Origin: Streptomyces seoulensis
GTDB lineage: Bacteria > Actinomycetota > Actinomycetes > Streptomycetales > Streptomycetaceae
NCBI GenBank assembly: GCA_013364255.1
Contig: CP054936.1
Coordinates: 5,846,353 to 5,910,352 of the forward strand
DNA length: 64,000 bases
Direction of reading: 5' to 3'
The notes beneath the pieces were generated by a model. It saw nothing but the letters and a program-made list of their open reading frames with translations. It was not told the DNA's origin and searched no databases. This document shows, one piece after another, positions 50,051 through 59,132 of the stretch. Both the position numbers and the translations under genes were made by a program. Each line of letters begins with the position of its first letter. Positions within the stretch are counted from its first letter, which is position 1.

Positions 50051-50815
50051 CTACAGCGGCAGCCGCCGGTACAGCGCGCGCGGCAGGTGCCGCAGCACCG
50101 CCGTCACCACGCGCAGCGCCCCCGGCACCCACACGCTCTCCGAGCGCCGCCGCAGCCCCAGCTCGACGGCCGTGGCGACCTCCTCCGGGGTGCAGGCGAG
50201 CGGCGGCACCCGGTGGCCGGGGCGCGCCGGGGCGCGGACGGCGTCGGGGCGCACGATCATGACGTGCACGCCCGTGCCGTACAGGGCGTCGCCCAGGCCC
50301 TGGGCGAAGACGTCCAGGCCGGCCTTGCTGGAGCCGTAGAGGAAGTCGGTGCGGCGGGCCCGTGCGGCGGCGGCCGCGGAGAGCACGACGAGCGAGCCGC
50401 GGCCCTGGTTCTGGAGCAGCCGTGCGGCGGTCAGACCGGCGGAGAGGGCCCCGGTGTAGTTGGTCCGCGCGATGTGCACCGCGGCCGGCGGGTCGCGCTC
50501 GTCGTAGGCCTGGTCGCCGTGGATGCCGAAGGCCAGCAGGACCATGTCGACGCCGCCCTCGGCGAACACCTTGCCGAGCGCGTACTCGTGGGCGTCGGTG
50601 TCCAGCGCGTCGAAGTCGACGGTGTGCACCTCGGCGCCCAGGGTGCGCAGGTGCGCGGCGGCTCCGGCCAGTTCGGGCGAGGGGCGGCCCGCCAGCCAGA
50701 TGGTGCGGGTGCGGCGCGCGACGAGCCGGCGGGCGGTGGCCAGCGCGATCGGGGACGTGCCGCCGAGCACGAGCAGGGACCGGGGGAGACGGGCGGGACC
50801 GGAGGCGTTCTTCAC
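50051..50815 (-). CDS. DprE2-like short-chain dehydrogenase
   Basis: A 254-aa SDR. The cofactor motif LLVLGGTSPIALATARRL (GGTSPIA), VLLAFG and the catalytic YGSSKAG (YxxxK) are seen. The sequence resembles decaprenylphospho-ribose 2-keto-reductase (DprE2), which with DprE1 epimerises polyprenyl-phosphoribose to arabinose. No dprE1 is in the window, so another reductase role is possible. The GTG at 50815 lacks a Shine-Dalgarno but lies 8 nt after TACAGT (leaderless type). The C-terminus is basic (RHLPRALYRRLPL) and could contact the membrane. Confidence 0.78.
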   Translation of the reverse strand: MKNASGPARLPRSLLVLGGTSPIALATARRLVARRTRTIWLAGRPSPELAGAAAHLRTLGAEVHTVDFDALDTDAHEYALGKVFAEGGVDMVLLAFGIHGDQAYDERDPPAAVHIARTNYTGALSAGLTAARLLQNQGRGSLVVLSAAAAARARRTDFLYGSSKAGLDVFAQGLGDALYGTGVHVMIVRPDAVRAPARPGHRVPPLACTPEEVATAVELGLRRRSESVWVPGALRVVTAVLRHLPRALYRRLPL

Positions 50816-50823
50816 GGCAGCCG

Positions 50824-50829
50824 ACTGTA
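50824..50829 (-). promoter_or_regulatory. -10 box, leaderless start of DprE2-like gene
   Basis: TACAGT on the minus strand, 8 nt before the GTG at 50815. Confidence 0.45.
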
Positions 50830-50900
50830 TCGTCCGGTTATGCGCGCTTTGTCGCAGAAACGCTGTGTTGGCGCGCGCGTTGAGGGGGAACGGTCCGACC

Positions 50901-51824
50901 ATGGACTGGCTGAAGAAGCTCCCGGTCGTCGGGCCCCCGCTGGCGCGGCTGATGCTCACCCACGCGTGGCGGTCGTACGAGCGCCTGGACCGGGTGAAGT
51001 GGACGCGGCTGGCGGCCGCCATGACGTTCGTCAGCTTCGTCGCGCTCTTCCCGCTGCTGACCGTGGCCGCCGCGATCGGCGCCGCCACCCTCACCGGGGC
51101 CCAGCAGCGCACCCTGGAGGGCAAGATCGCCCAGCAGTTCCCGGGTCTCGGCAACGAACTCGACATCGCCTCCCTGGCGCAGAACGCCGGCGCGGTCAGT
51201 GTCATCGCGGGCGCGGTGCTGCTGCTGACCGGGGTCAACTGGGTGGCGCAGGTGCGCGACTGCCTGCGTGCGGTGTGGGAGCTGGCCGACCCGGACGAGA
51301 ACCCGGTCCTGGTCAGGCTGAAGGACGCCGGGATCCTCGTCGGCCTGGGCGGCGCGGTGCTGGTCACCTTCGCCGCCTCCGCCGTCGCCTCGGCCGCCGT
51401 GGGCTGGGTGTCGCGCCAGGCGGGTCTGGACGAACACGGCTGGGGCAGCGTGGTGTTGCGGGTGATCGCGTTCGTCGTGGCCGTACTCGCCGACTTCCTG
51501 GTGCTGTTGTACGTCCTGACGCTGCTGCCCGGCGCGGAGCCGCCCCGCCGCCGGCTGCTGGTGGCCGCGCTGAACGGCGCGGTCGGCTTCGAACTGCTCA
51601 AGCTGCTGCTGAGCGGCTACATCCAGGGCGTGGCGGCGAAGAGCATGTACGGCGCGTTCGGCGTCCCGGTCGCCCTGCTGCTGTGGATCAACTTCACCTG
51701 CAAGCTGGTGCTGTACTGCGCGGCCTGGACGGCGACCGGCAGCAAGGCGGACCCGGAGCCGGCCGGGGCGCTCAGGAGCGGGAGCGGCGGCGCACCAGGT
51801 CCGGCAGCGGCCAGCGGCGGTTGA
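50901..51824 (+). CDS. YihY/BrkB-family membrane protein
   Basis: A 307-aa protein with six membrane helices. It opens RLAAAMTFVSFVALFPLLTVA, the conserved first helix of the YihY/BrkB family (once annotated ribonuclease BN). It also has MYGAFGVPVALLLWINFTCK near the end, a hallmark of the family. ATG at 50901 with GAGGGGGA upstream. The last 53 nt overlap the 3' end of the D,D-carboxypeptidase gene on the other strand. Function of the family is unresolved. Confidence 0.88.
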   Translation: MDWLKKLPVVGPPLARLMLTHAWRSYERLDRVKWTRLAAAMTFVSFVALFPLLTVAAAIGAATLTGAQQRTLEGKIAQQFPGLGNELDIASLAQNAGAVSVIAGAVLLLTGVNWVAQVRDCLRAVWELADPDENPVLVRLKDAGILVGLGGAVLVTFAASAVASAAVGWVSRQAGLDEHGWGSVVLRVIAFVVAVLADFLVLLYVLTLLPGAEPPRRRLLVAALNGAVGFELLKLLLSGYIQGVAAKSMYGAFGVPVALLLWINFTCKLVLYCAAWTATGSKADPEPAGALRSGSGGAPGPAAASGG

Positions 51825-53058
51825 CCAGGAAGGCGCCGGCCGCCAGCAGCACCACCAGTCCGCCGGCGATGCCGAGGGCGACGCCCATGCCACGGGAGCC
51901 GCCGCTCACCGCGGCGCTCGCCACCGGCCCGGCCGGCGCACCGCCCTGTCCGCCGCCCGCCTGTCCGCCGCCCGCCGCTCCGGCCGAGGGCGCCGCCGGT
52001 GTCGCGCCCCGCGCGCTCCTGGGCGCCACCAGTTCGCCCACCGGCTGCGCCTTGCCGGCCGCCTGGAAGCCCCAGTCGAACAGCTTCGCCGTCTCCCGGT
52101 AGACCTCGTTGTGCTCCTTCTTCTCCGGGTTCATCACCGTGACCAGCAGCACCCGGCCGCCGCGTTCGGCGACGCCGGTGAAGGTGGCGCCGGCGTTGGT
52201 GGTGTTGCCGTTCTTCACCCCGGCGATGCCCGGGTAGACGGACATGTCGTAGTCGCCGCTGAGCAGCCGGTCGGTGTTCTGGATCTCGAAGGAGCCCCGG
52301 GTGGTCTTCCCCTTCTTGTCCTTCTTCGTCTCGCCGGGGAACTCGGCCCGCACGGTCGAGCAGTAGGCGCGGAAGTCCTTCTTCTGGAGCCCGGAGCGCG
52401 CGAACAGGGTGAGGTCGTAGGCGGAGGAGACCTGCCCGGGCGCGTCGTAGCCGTCCGGGCTGACCACGTGGGTGTCCAGGGCCTGGAGGTCCTGGGCGTG
52501 CGCGTTCATGTCCGCGACGGTGGCCCCGACGCCGCCGTTCATCGCGGACAGCACGTGCACGGCGTCGTTGCCGGAGCGCAGGAAGACGCCGAGCCACAGA
52601 TCGCGCACGGAGTAGCTCTCGTTCTCCTTTATGCCGACCAGGCTGGAGCCCTCGCCCATGCCGGCCAGGTCGCTCGTGATCACCTTGTGCCGCTGCGCCG
52701 CCGGGAACTTCGGCAGGACGGTGTCGGCGAACAGCATCTTCAGGGTGCTGGCCGGGGGCAGCCGCCAGTGCGCATTGTGCGCGGCGAGCACCTGCCCGGA
52801 CTCGGCGTCGGCGACGATCCAGGAGCGCGCGGTGAGGTCCTTGGGCAGCACCGGCACGCCGGCCGAGAGGTTCACCTGGGTGCCCGCCCGGCCGAGGCGG
52901 GCGCCGCCGAGGGTGGACATGCCCGCCGGGGGAGCGGCCGGCTTGCCGGACTTGGGGCTCGGTGCGGCGAGGGCGGCGGGCGCGGTCAGCGACAGGGACA
53001 GCAGGGCTGCGGAGGCGACCAGCAGGGTGCGCTGGGCGCTCTTGTGGGGTGCGGGCAC
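51772..53058 (-). CDS. D-alanyl-D-alanine carboxypeptidase (S11, penicillin-binding)
   Basis: A 428-aa exported low-molecular-weight PBP. The signal peptide is LLVASAALLSLSLTAPAALA. The active site is SxxK in PPASTLKML, SGN in RSGNDAV and KNG in GVKNGNTTNAG (KTG variant). A Gly/Ala/Pro linker and a C-terminal membrane helix (GVALGIAGGLVVLLAAGAFLV) with a basic tail anchor it outside the cell. It trims the terminal D-Ala of peptidoglycan stems. The GTG at 53058 lies 7 nt after TACGTT with no ribosome site, so the message is probably leaderless. Convergent overlap with the BrkB-like gene. Confidence 0.9.
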   Translation of the reverse strand: MPAPHKSAQRTLLVASAALLSLSLTAPAALAAPSPKSGKPAAPPAGMSTLGGARLGRAGTQVNLSAGVPVLPKDLTARSWIVADAESGQVLAAHNAHWRLPPASTLKMLFADTVLPKFPAAQRHKVITSDLAGMGEGSSLVGIKENESYSVRDLWLGVFLRSGNDAVHVLSAMNGGVGATVADMNAHAQDLQALDTHVVSPDGYDAPGQVSSAYDLTLFARSGLQKKDFRAYCSTVRAEFPGETKKDKKGKTTRGSFEIQNTDRLLSGDYDMSVYPGIAGVKNGNTTNAGATFTGVAERGGRVLLVTVMNPEKKEHNEVYRETAKLFDWGFQAAGKAQPVGELVAPRSARGATPAAPSAGAAGGGQAGGGQGGAPAGPVASAAVSGGSRGMGVALGIAGGLVVLLAAGAFLVNRRWPLPDLVRRRSRS

Positions 53059-53065
53059 GGTCGGA

Positions 53066-53071
53066 AACGTA
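53066..53071 (-). promoter_or_regulatory. -10 box, leaderless start of the D,D-carboxypeptidase
   Basis: TACGTT on the minus strand, 7 nt before the GTG at 53058. Confidence 0.45.
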
Positions 53072-53155
53072 CCCGCACCGCCCGCCGGGGCCGCACCCGA
53101 GCCCCCGCTTCCACCCCCGGCCCGGCCCCGGGCGCCCGACAGCGATACTGAAGGC

Positions 53156-53395
53156 ATGAAGCTCAGCCGCCCGGTCTCCTGGTTCCTGCTCGTCTTCGGG
53201 GTGTGGAGTTGGATCATCTGGGTCACTTTCGTCAAGAATCTCGTCGCGGACAGCAGCGGGCTCGCGTTCGACGACGGGCACCCGACGGCGTACTTCTGGG
53301 TGCATCTCGCGCTGGCCGTCGTCTCCTTCCTATGGGGGACGGCCATCGGCGTCCTCGGGTTGCGCGGACTGCGCGCACTGCGCCGGACGTCATAG
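53156..53395 (+). CDS. SCO4848-type small membrane protein
   Basis: A 79-aa protein with two membrane helices (SWFLLVFGVWSWIIWVTFVK and VHLALAVVSFLWGTAIGVLG) separated by a short loop with Asp/His/Pro. It ends in a basic tail. Size and sequence fit the small actinobacterial family named after SCO4848, which also neighbours the carboxypeptidase there. ATG at 53156; AAGG is too close for a good ribosome site, and GATACT lies 6 nt upstream. Function unknown. Confidence 0.75.
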   Translation: MKLSRPVSWFLLVFGVWSWIIWVTFVKNLVADSSGLAFDDGHPTAYFWVHLALAVVSFLWGTAIGVLGLRGLRALRRTS

Positions 53396-53673
53396 CCCCC
53401 CAGGGCCGCAGCCCTTCCCGCGACTCTCCCGCGTGTGCGGGCGTCAGGGGACGAGAAGGCCAACAGAACCGACATTTCATACCATTTCACCAAGTCACCG
53501 GGAACTCCTGAGGACTTGCTGTGAAACAAACTGGATACGGTTCTTCATAACGTCTTCTCATCCTCTCCAAAACCCTCTTCCCCCGGGCGAAACACGTGTG
53601 ATTAGGTTGCCGCGCCACTCAGGTGTGTGGCGCATGCACGACGGCCCGGGCGGGCCCGGGAGGGACATCACCG
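53396..53673. other. Upstream region of the solute-binding protein gene
   Basis: A 278-nt gap without a gene. The stretch 53505-53585 is clearly richer in A/T than the surroundings, consistent with promoters. I see no riboswitch signature. Confidence 0.4.
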
Positions 53674-55230
53674 ATGCGGTCGGTTCGCATACGGATTCTG
53701 TTGGCGCTGCTCGTGGTGGCGATCGTGGGCGTGGGCGCCTGGCGGCTGCTCCCCTCCCGGGGCGGGACCGACAAGACGATCACCGTCGGCACCACGGACG
53801 CCGTCACCTCGCTCGACCCGGCCGGCGCCTACGACGCCGGCTCCTGGGCCCTGTACAGCAACCTCTTCCAGTCGCTGCTGACCTTCGAGTCCGACGGGAC
53901 CACCCCCGTCCCGGACGCCGCCAAGAGCTGCTCCTTCACCGACACCGGACTGCGCACCTACCGCTGCCGGCTGCGCGAGGGCCTGAAGTTCCCGAGCGGA
54001 CGCGCGATGACCGCCGAGGACGTGAAGTACTCCTTCGACCGGGTCAAGAAGATCAAGTCCGACGTCGGCCCGGCGTCCCTGTTCGACACCCTCGGCTCGG
54101 TGGACGCCGACGGCACGACCGTGACGTTCCACCTGACCACGCCGGACGCCACCTTCCCGTTCAAGGTGGCCACCGGCGCCGGCTCCATCGTCGACCACAC
54201 CCGCTACCCGAAGGACGCGCTGCGCACCGGCGGCGACGTCGACGGCACCGGCCCCTACCGCCTCAAGCGGTACGTCAAGGGCCGCACCGCCGCGATGGAG
54301 CCCAACGGCTCCTACGAGGGCGCGGTCACCGCCACCGGCAAGCCGGTCGAACTGCGCTACTTCGACGACGGCGACGCGCTCGACACGGCCTGGCAGGACA
54401 AGACCGTCGACGTCGCCACCCGCACCCTGACGCCCAAGGTGCTCGCCGGACTCAACCCCAGCGACCCCGACCAGCGCGTCTCGGTCAGCGACAGCTCCGA
54501 GACCCGCAACCTCTACCTCAACACCCACGCCTCCTCGCCGCTGCACGACGCCCGCGTCCGCCGCGCCGTCGCCTGGCTGCTCAACCGGGAGGAACTGGCC
54601 TCCGACGTGTACGACGGGACCGTCGACCCGCTGTACTCGCTGATCCCGGCCGGACTCACCGGCCACACCACCTCGTTCTTCGACGCCTACCCCGCGCAGA
54701 GCGCCCAGAAGGCGCGCGCCCTGCTGACCGAGGCCGGCGTCTCCCTGCCGGTGCGCTTCACCTACGGCTACGGCGTGGGCCGCGGCGCGGGCGCCGAGGA
54801 GGCCGCGGCGATCAAGAAGCAGCTGGAGGCGAGCGGCCTGTTCAAGGTCGACGTCAAGGGCTACGAGTGGACCGCGTTCCAGAAGCGGTACACGGCCGGC
54901 AAGCTGGACGCCTGGGCGGTCGGCTGGGTCGCCGACTACCCCGACCCGGACACCTTCGGCGCCCCGCTCGTCGGCACCGGCTCCAGCATGAACACCGGCT
55001 ACAGCAGCAAGGCCGTCGACGGCCTGATCACCGACAGCCGCCGCTACGCCGACCGAGGCAGGGTCTCCTCCGACTTCCGCGACCTCCAGGCGGACGTGGC
55101 CGAGGACGTCCCGCTGATCCCGCTGTGGCAGCAGAAGGAGTACGTCGTCTCCACCGAGGACGTCGGCGGCGGCCAGTACCTGTCGGACGGCACGGGCGTC
55201 TTCCGGCTGTGGAAGCTCACCTGGATCTGA
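53674..55230 (+). CDS. Family 5 extracellular solute-binding protein (peptide type)
   Basis: A 518-aa exported protein. An N-terminal membrane/signal helix (RIRILLALLVVAIVGVGAW) has no lipobox Cys, so it may stay membrane-anchored. The body has the SBP_bac_5 features: ITVGTTDAVTSLDPAGAYD, YRCRLREGLKFPSGRAMTAEDVKYSFDRV (split by a few residues from KKI) and DGTGPYRLKRY. Dpp/Opp-type permease and ATPase genes are absent nearby, so it is an orphan binding protein. ATG at 53674 with AGGG 9 nt upstream. The 278-nt upstream region is unusually AT-rich around 53505-53585. Confidence 0.9.
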   Translation: MRSVRIRILLALLVVAIVGVGAWRLLPSRGGTDKTITVGTTDAVTSLDPAGAYDAGSWALYSNLFQSLLTFESDGTTPVPDAAKSCSFTDTGLRTYRCRLREGLKFPSGRAMTAEDVKYSFDRVKKIKSDVGPASLFDTLGSVDADGTTVTFHLTTPDATFPFKVATGAGSIVDHTRYPKDALRTGGDVDGTGPYRLKRYVKGRTAAMEPNGSYEGAVTATGKPVELRYFDDGDALDTAWQDKTVDVATRTLTPKVLAGLNPSDPDQRVSVSDSSETRNLYLNTHASSPLHDARVRRAVAWLLNREELASDVYDGTVDPLYSLIPAGLTGHTTSFFDAYPAQSAQKARALLTEAGVSLPVRFTYGYGVGRGAGAEEAAAIKKQLEASGLFKVDVKGYEWTAFQKRYTAGKLDAWAVGWVADYPDPDTFGAPLVGTGSSMNTGYSSKAVDGLITDSRRYADRGRVSSDFRDLQADVAEDVPLIPLWQQKEYVVSTEDVGGGQYLSDGTGVFRLWKLTWI

Positions 55231-55233
55231 CCG

Positions 55234-55968
55234 TCACCCGTCGGCCGCGGACCCGGCCGGCCGTTTCTCGGCCGCCGGGTCCGGCAGCGCCTTCGTCATG
55301 CCGGGCAGGAAGTCCGTGAACAGCTCGTGGACCTCCAGCACCAGGGGCCGCAGCACGCGGAAGCGGGCCAGCGAGACGCCCCGCGCGGTCAGGCGGGCGC
55401 CGCGCTCGGCCAGCCGGTAGCTGCGCCGGCGGCCCTCGGTGCGGTCGAACACCCAGTACAGGACCAGCCCCATCTGGGCCAGCCACATCAACTCGGGCAG
55501 CACCTCGCGCAGTTCGGGCGCCACCTTCGTCCGCGCCCCGTACAGCACCTCCTTGTGGACGCTGATGGCCTCCTCGCGCGCGTGTTCGGACTCGGTGGAG
55601 AAGGGGCTGAGCGGACTGTCCGGGTCGGCGGCGTTCTTGAAGAACTGCACCGCGAACTCGTGGTACGGCGTGGCGATGTCCAGCCAGGTCTTCAGCACCC
55701 CGGCGAGCCGCGCCTCCAGGTCGGTCTCCCGGTCCAGGACCTCGCGCACCGCCGCCCGCTGCTCGGCGGCGATCCGGTCGTAGAAGCCCTGGATCAGGTG
55801 TTCCTTGCCCTCGAAGTAGTAGTACGCGCTGCCGACCGAGACCCCGGCCTCCGTGGCGATGGCCCGCATGGTCGTCTTGTCGTAGCCGCGCTCCTGGAAC
55901 AGCCGCATGGCCGTCTCCAGGATCAGGGCACGGGTCTGCTCGGACTTGCTGCTGTTCTTCTCGGGCAC
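55234..55968 (-). CDS. TetR-family transcriptional regulator
   Basis: A 244-aa regulator with an N-terminal TetR helix-turn-helix: ALILETAMRLFQERGYDKTT, then MRAIATEAGVSVGSAYYYFE. The C-terminal ligand domain contains FDRTEGRRRSYRLAERGARL. The GTG at 55968 lies 6 nt after TAGGCT with no Shine-Dalgarno, so it is probably leaderless. It converges with the solute-binding protein gene with only 3 nt between stops. Ligand and targets unknown. Confidence 0.9.
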   Translation of the reverse strand: MPEKNSSKSEQTRALILETAMRLFQERGYDKTTMRAIATEAGVSVGSAYYYFEGKEHLIQGFYDRIAAEQRAAVREVLDRETDLEARLAGVLKTWLDIATPYHEFAVQFFKNAADPDSPLSPFSTESEHAREEAISVHKEVLYGARTKVAPELREVLPELMWLAQMGLVLYWVFDRTEGRRRSYRLAERGARLTARGVSLARFRVLRPLVLEVHELFTDFLPGMTKALPDPAAEKRPAGSAADG

Positions 55969-55974
55969 GGGGAG

Positions 55975-55980
55975 AGCCTA
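55975..55980 (-). promoter_or_regulatory. -10 box, leaderless start of TetR
   Basis: TAGGCT on the minus strand, 6 nt before the GTG at 55968; a weak -35 (GTGACG) lies 16 nt further upstream. Confidence 0.5.
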
Positions 55981-55998
55981 GTCACTGGCCGCACGCCG

Positions 55999-56409
55999 TC
56001 ACGGCCGGCGGCCCAGCTCCGGGCGCTTGGTGTAGTCGGTGAAGCCGAGGACGTTGCCCCACGGGTCGGCGATCTCCACCGTCCAGCCGGTGGCCACGGC
56101 CGACGGCTCGTCCAGCAGCGCGATCCCGGCCCGGGCCAGTTCCCGCGCCGCCGCCCGGGCGTCCGGCACCTCCAGCCAGATCCGCGGCGAGGGCCACGGC
56201 GGCGTGCGGCGGCCCAGCGCCTCCTCCGCGCGCAGCAGGACGCCCGGCGTCTCGCCGCCCACCTTCAGCAGCGCGATCCGGGCCTCGTCCAGCCGGAACG
56301 CCACCTCGAACCCGGCCCGTGCGTAGAAGCGGACGGCCTCGTCGAGATCCCCGACGGGCAGCAGCACGTTGTCGAACCCGAGCAGCTCGTACGACTCGTC
56401 ATCTGACAT
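55999..56409 (-). CDS. VOC-family (glyoxalase/bleomycin-resistance-like) protein
   Basis: A 136-aa protein with two beta-alpha-beta-beta-beta units. The first begins FDNVLLPVGDLDEAVRFYAR and the second IWLEVPDARAAARELARAG. It ends VEIADPWGNVLGFTDYTKRP, the usual VOC closing strand. The metal ligands are not fully conserved, so it could bind a ligand rather than catalyse. The ATG at 56409 lies 6 nt after TAATCT (leaderless type). Upstream of it lies the sdh terminator. Confidence 0.85.
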   Translation of the reverse strand: MSDDESYELLGFDNVLLPVGDLDEAVRFYARAGFEVAFRLDEARIALLKVGGETPGVLLRAEEALGRRTPPWPSPRIWLEVPDARAAARELARAGIALLDEPSAVATGWTVEIADPWGNVLGFTDYTKRPELGRRP

Positions 56410-56415
56410 GCGATC

Positions 56416-56421
56416 AGATTA
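56416..56421 (-). promoter_or_regulatory. -10 box, leaderless start of the VOC gene
   Basis: TAATCT on the minus strand, 6 nt before the ATG at 56409. Confidence 0.5.
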
Positions 56422-56517
56422 GGTACGGTCCCGGGCCGCGCCCCGGCGCACACCCCGCACGACCGGCCCCCGCGTCACCCGCCCGGCCCACCGGGCGGCG
56501 GCCGCCGCGACAGCCCG

Positions 56518-56549
56518 AAGGGCCCCGCTCCGGTGGGAGCGGGGCCCTT
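56518..56549 (-). terminator. sdhCDAB terminator
   Basis: A 14-bp stem (56518-56531 with 56536-56549) and a GGTG loop, 27 nt after the sdhB stop. Confidence 0.8.
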
Positions 56550-56575
56550 CGCGCACAGACCGCGGGCGGCCGGGG

Positions 56576-57355
56576 TCAGAAGCGGCGCGTGATCAGCGCC
56601 CGCTTCACCTCGGCGATCGCCTTCGTCACCTCGATGCCGCGCGGGCAGGCGTCGGTGCAGTTGAAGGTGGTGCGGCAGCGCCAGACGCCGTCCTTGTCGT
56701 TCAGGATCTCCAGCCGCTGCTCACCGGCCTCGTCACGGCTGTCGAAGATGAACCGGTGGGCGTTGACGATGGCGGCCGGACCGAAGTACTGGCCGTCGTT
56801 CCAGAACACCGGGCAGGACGAGGTGCACGCCGCGCACAGGATGCACTTCGTGGTGTCGTCGAACCGCGCCCGGTCCTCGGCCGACTGGAGCCGCTCACGC
56901 GTGGGCTCGTTGGTGTCCTTCGTGATCAGGAAGGGCATCACGTCCCGGTACGCCTGGAAGAACGGCTCCATGTCGACGACCAGGTCCTTCAGGACCGTCA
57001 GGCCCTTTATGGCCTCGACCGTGATCGGCTTCTCGGGGTTGATGTCCTTGATCAGCGTCTTGCAGGCGAGGCGGTTCTTGCCGTTGATCCGCATGGCGTC
57101 CGAGCCGCAGATGCCGTGCGCGCAGGAGCGGCGGAACGTCAGCGTGCCGTCCAGGTCCCACTTGATCTTGTGCAGGGCGTCGAGGACGCGCTCCTTGGGG
57201 TCGATCTCCAGCTGGAAGTCTTCCCAGACCGACTCCGCGGAGACCTCCGGGTTGAACCGGCGGACGCGGAAGGTGACGGTGATGTAGGGGGAGTCGGCGA
57301 ATCCCGGCTCGGGCTGCCCGGCCGCATCCGCCTTGTCCAGAACAGGGGTTGCCAT
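56576..57355 (-). CDS. sdhB: Succinate dehydrogenase iron-sulfur subunit
   Basis: A 259-aa electron-transfer subunit. The [2Fe-2S] ligands are in RRSCAHGICGSDAM and LAC. The C-terminal ferredoxin-like domain has CILCAACTSSCPVFW and CTDACPRGIEV for the [4Fe-4S] and [3Fe-4S] clusters. The ATG overlaps the sdhA stop by 1 nt (TGATG). Last gene of sdhCDAB; it passes electrons from SdhA to menaquinone at SdhCD. Confidence 0.98.
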   Translation of the reverse strand: MATPVLDKADAAGQPEPGFADSPYITVTFRVRRFNPEVSAESVWEDFQLEIDPKERVLDALHKIKWDLDGTLTFRRSCAHGICGSDAMRINGKNRLACKTLIKDINPEKPITVEAIKGLTVLKDLVVDMEPFFQAYRDVMPFLITKDTNEPTRERLQSAEDRARFDDTTKCILCAACTSSCPVFWNDGQYFGPAAIVNAHRFIFDSRDEAGEQRLEILNDKDGVWRCRTTFNCTDACPRGIEVTKAIAEVKRALITRRF

Positions 57356-59109
57356 CAGTACTTACGCTCCATCGGCTGGTAGCGGGTCTGGACGACCGGC
57401 TTGTAGTCGAGACGGATGGATTCGGACCCGTCGGCGCCGACCTCGCGGTACGCCATGGTGTGGCGCATGAAGTTGACGTCGTCGCGGTTCGGGTAGTCCT
57501 CGCGGTAGTGACCGCCGCGGGACTCCTTGCGGGCCAGCGCGGAGACCGCCATGACCTCGGCCAGGTCCAGCAGGTTGCCCAGCTCGATGGCCTCCAGCAG
57601 GTCGGTGTTGAACCGCTTGCCCTTGTCCTGGATCGCCACGTTGCGGTAGCGCTCGCGCAGCTCGGCGATCTTCTCGACCGCCGTCTTGATCGTCTGCTCG
57701 GTGCGGAACACCATGACGTTGGCGTCCATGGTGTCCTGGAGCTCGCGGCGCAGCTCCGCCACCCGCTCGGTGCCCGTGGAGGACCGCAGCTGCTCGATCT
57801 GCCCGACGACGAGCGAGGCCGGGTCCTCCGGCAGCTCGACGAAGTCCGCGGTGTGCGCGTACTCGGCGGCGGCGATGCCGGCCCGCTTGCCGAAGACGTT
57901 GATGTCCAGCAGCGAGTTGGTGCCCAGGCGGTTGGCGCCGTGCACCGACACGCAGGCGACCTCGCCGGCCGCGTACAGACCCGGGACGACGGTGGTGTTG
58001 TCCGCGAGGACCTCGCCCTGGACGTTGGTCGGGATGCCGCCCATGGCGTAGTGCGCGGTGGGCTGGATCGGGATCGGGTCCGTGTAGGGCTCGATGCCGA
58101 GGTAGGTCCGCGCGAACTCGGTGATGTCGGGCAGCTTGGCGTCCAGCTGCTCCGGCGGCAGGTGCGTCAGGTCGAGGTACACGTGGTCGCCCTCGGGACC
58201 GCAGCCGCGGCCCTCGCGGATCTCCGTGTAGATCGAGCGGGACACGACGTCGCGGGACGCCAGGTCCTTCATGACGGGAGCGTACTTCTCCATGAATCGC
58301 TCGCCGTCCTTGTTGCGCAGGATGCCGCCCTCACCGCGGGCGCCCTCGGTGAGCAGGATGCCCATGCGCCAGATGCCGGTCGGGTGGAACTGGAAGAACT
58401 CCATGTCCTCCAGCGGCAGCCCGCGCCGGTACACGGCGGCCTGGCCGTCGCCGGTCAGGGTGTGCGCGTTGGAGGTCACCCGGAAGAACTTGCCGGTGCC
58501 GCCGGAGGCGTAGATCACGGACTTCGCCTGGAAGACGTGGATCTCGCCGGTCGCCAGCTCGTAGGCCACCACGCCGGCGGACCGCTTGACGCCGTCGACC
58601 TCGGTGATCAGCTGGTCCAGGACGTAGAACTCGTTGAAGAACTCCACGCCCTCCTTGACGCAGTTCTGGTACAGCGTCTGGAGGATCATGTGACCGGTGC
58701 GGTCGGCCGCGTAGCAGGAGCGGCGGACCGGGGCCTCGCCGTGGTTGCGCGAGTGGCCGCCGAAGCGGCGCTGGTCGATGGTGCCGTTCGGGGTGCGGTT
58801 GAACGGCAGGCCCATCTTCTCCAGGTCGAGGACGGAGTCGATGGCCTCCTTCGCCAGGATCTCGGCGGCGTCCTGGTCGACCAGGTAGTCACCGCCCTTG
58901 ACCGTGTCGAAGGTGTGCCACTCCCAGTTGTCCTCCTCCACGTTCGCCAGCGCGGCGGCCATGCCGCCCTGCGCGGCGCCCGTGTGGGAGCGGGTGGGGT
59001 AGAGCTTGGTCAGCACGGCGGTGCGGCTGCGCTTCGTCGACTCGATGGCGGCGCGCATACCGGCGCCACCCGCGCCGACGATGACGGTGTCGTACTTGTG
59101 GATCTTCAT
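57355..59109 (-). CDS. sdhA: Succinate dehydrogenase flavoprotein subunit
   Basis: A 584-aa FAD subunit. It begins MKIHKYDTVIVGAGGAGMRA (FAD Rossmann loop). The covalent-FAD His is in TRSHTGAAQGGM, and the active-site regions HPTGIWRMGILLTEGARGEG and YAMGGIPTNVQG follow. Length is typical. ATG at 59109, 23 nt after sdhD; longer frames upstream overlap sdhD. It oxidises succinate to fumarate in the TCA cycle with SucCD upstream and Mdh downstream in the pathway. Confidence 0.98.
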   Translation of the reverse strand: MKIHKYDTVIVGAGGAGMRAAIESTKRSRTAVLTKLYPTRSHTGAAQGGMAAALANVEEDNWEWHTFDTVKGGDYLVDQDAAEILAKEAIDSVLDLEKMGLPFNRTPNGTIDQRRFGGHSRNHGEAPVRRSCYAADRTGHMILQTLYQNCVKEGVEFFNEFYVLDQLITEVDGVKRSAGVVAYELATGEIHVFQAKSVIYASGGTGKFFRVTSNAHTLTGDGQAAVYRRGLPLEDMEFFQFHPTGIWRMGILLTEGARGEGGILRNKDGERFMEKYAPVMKDLASRDVVSRSIYTEIREGRGCGPEGDHVYLDLTHLPPEQLDAKLPDITEFARTYLGIEPYTDPIPIQPTAHYAMGGIPTNVQGEVLADNTTVVPGLYAAGEVACVSVHGANRLGTNSLLDINVFGKRAGIAAAEYAHTADFVELPEDPASLVVGQIEQLRSSTGTERVAELRRELQDTMDANVMVFRTEQTIKTAVEKIAELRERYRNVAIQDKGKRFNTDLLEAIELGNLLDLAEVMAVSALARKESRGGHYREDYPNRDDVNFMRHTMAYREVGADGSESIRLDYKPVVQTRYQPMERKY

Positions 59110-59132
59110 CAGTGGATGCCTCAGCCCCGTGC

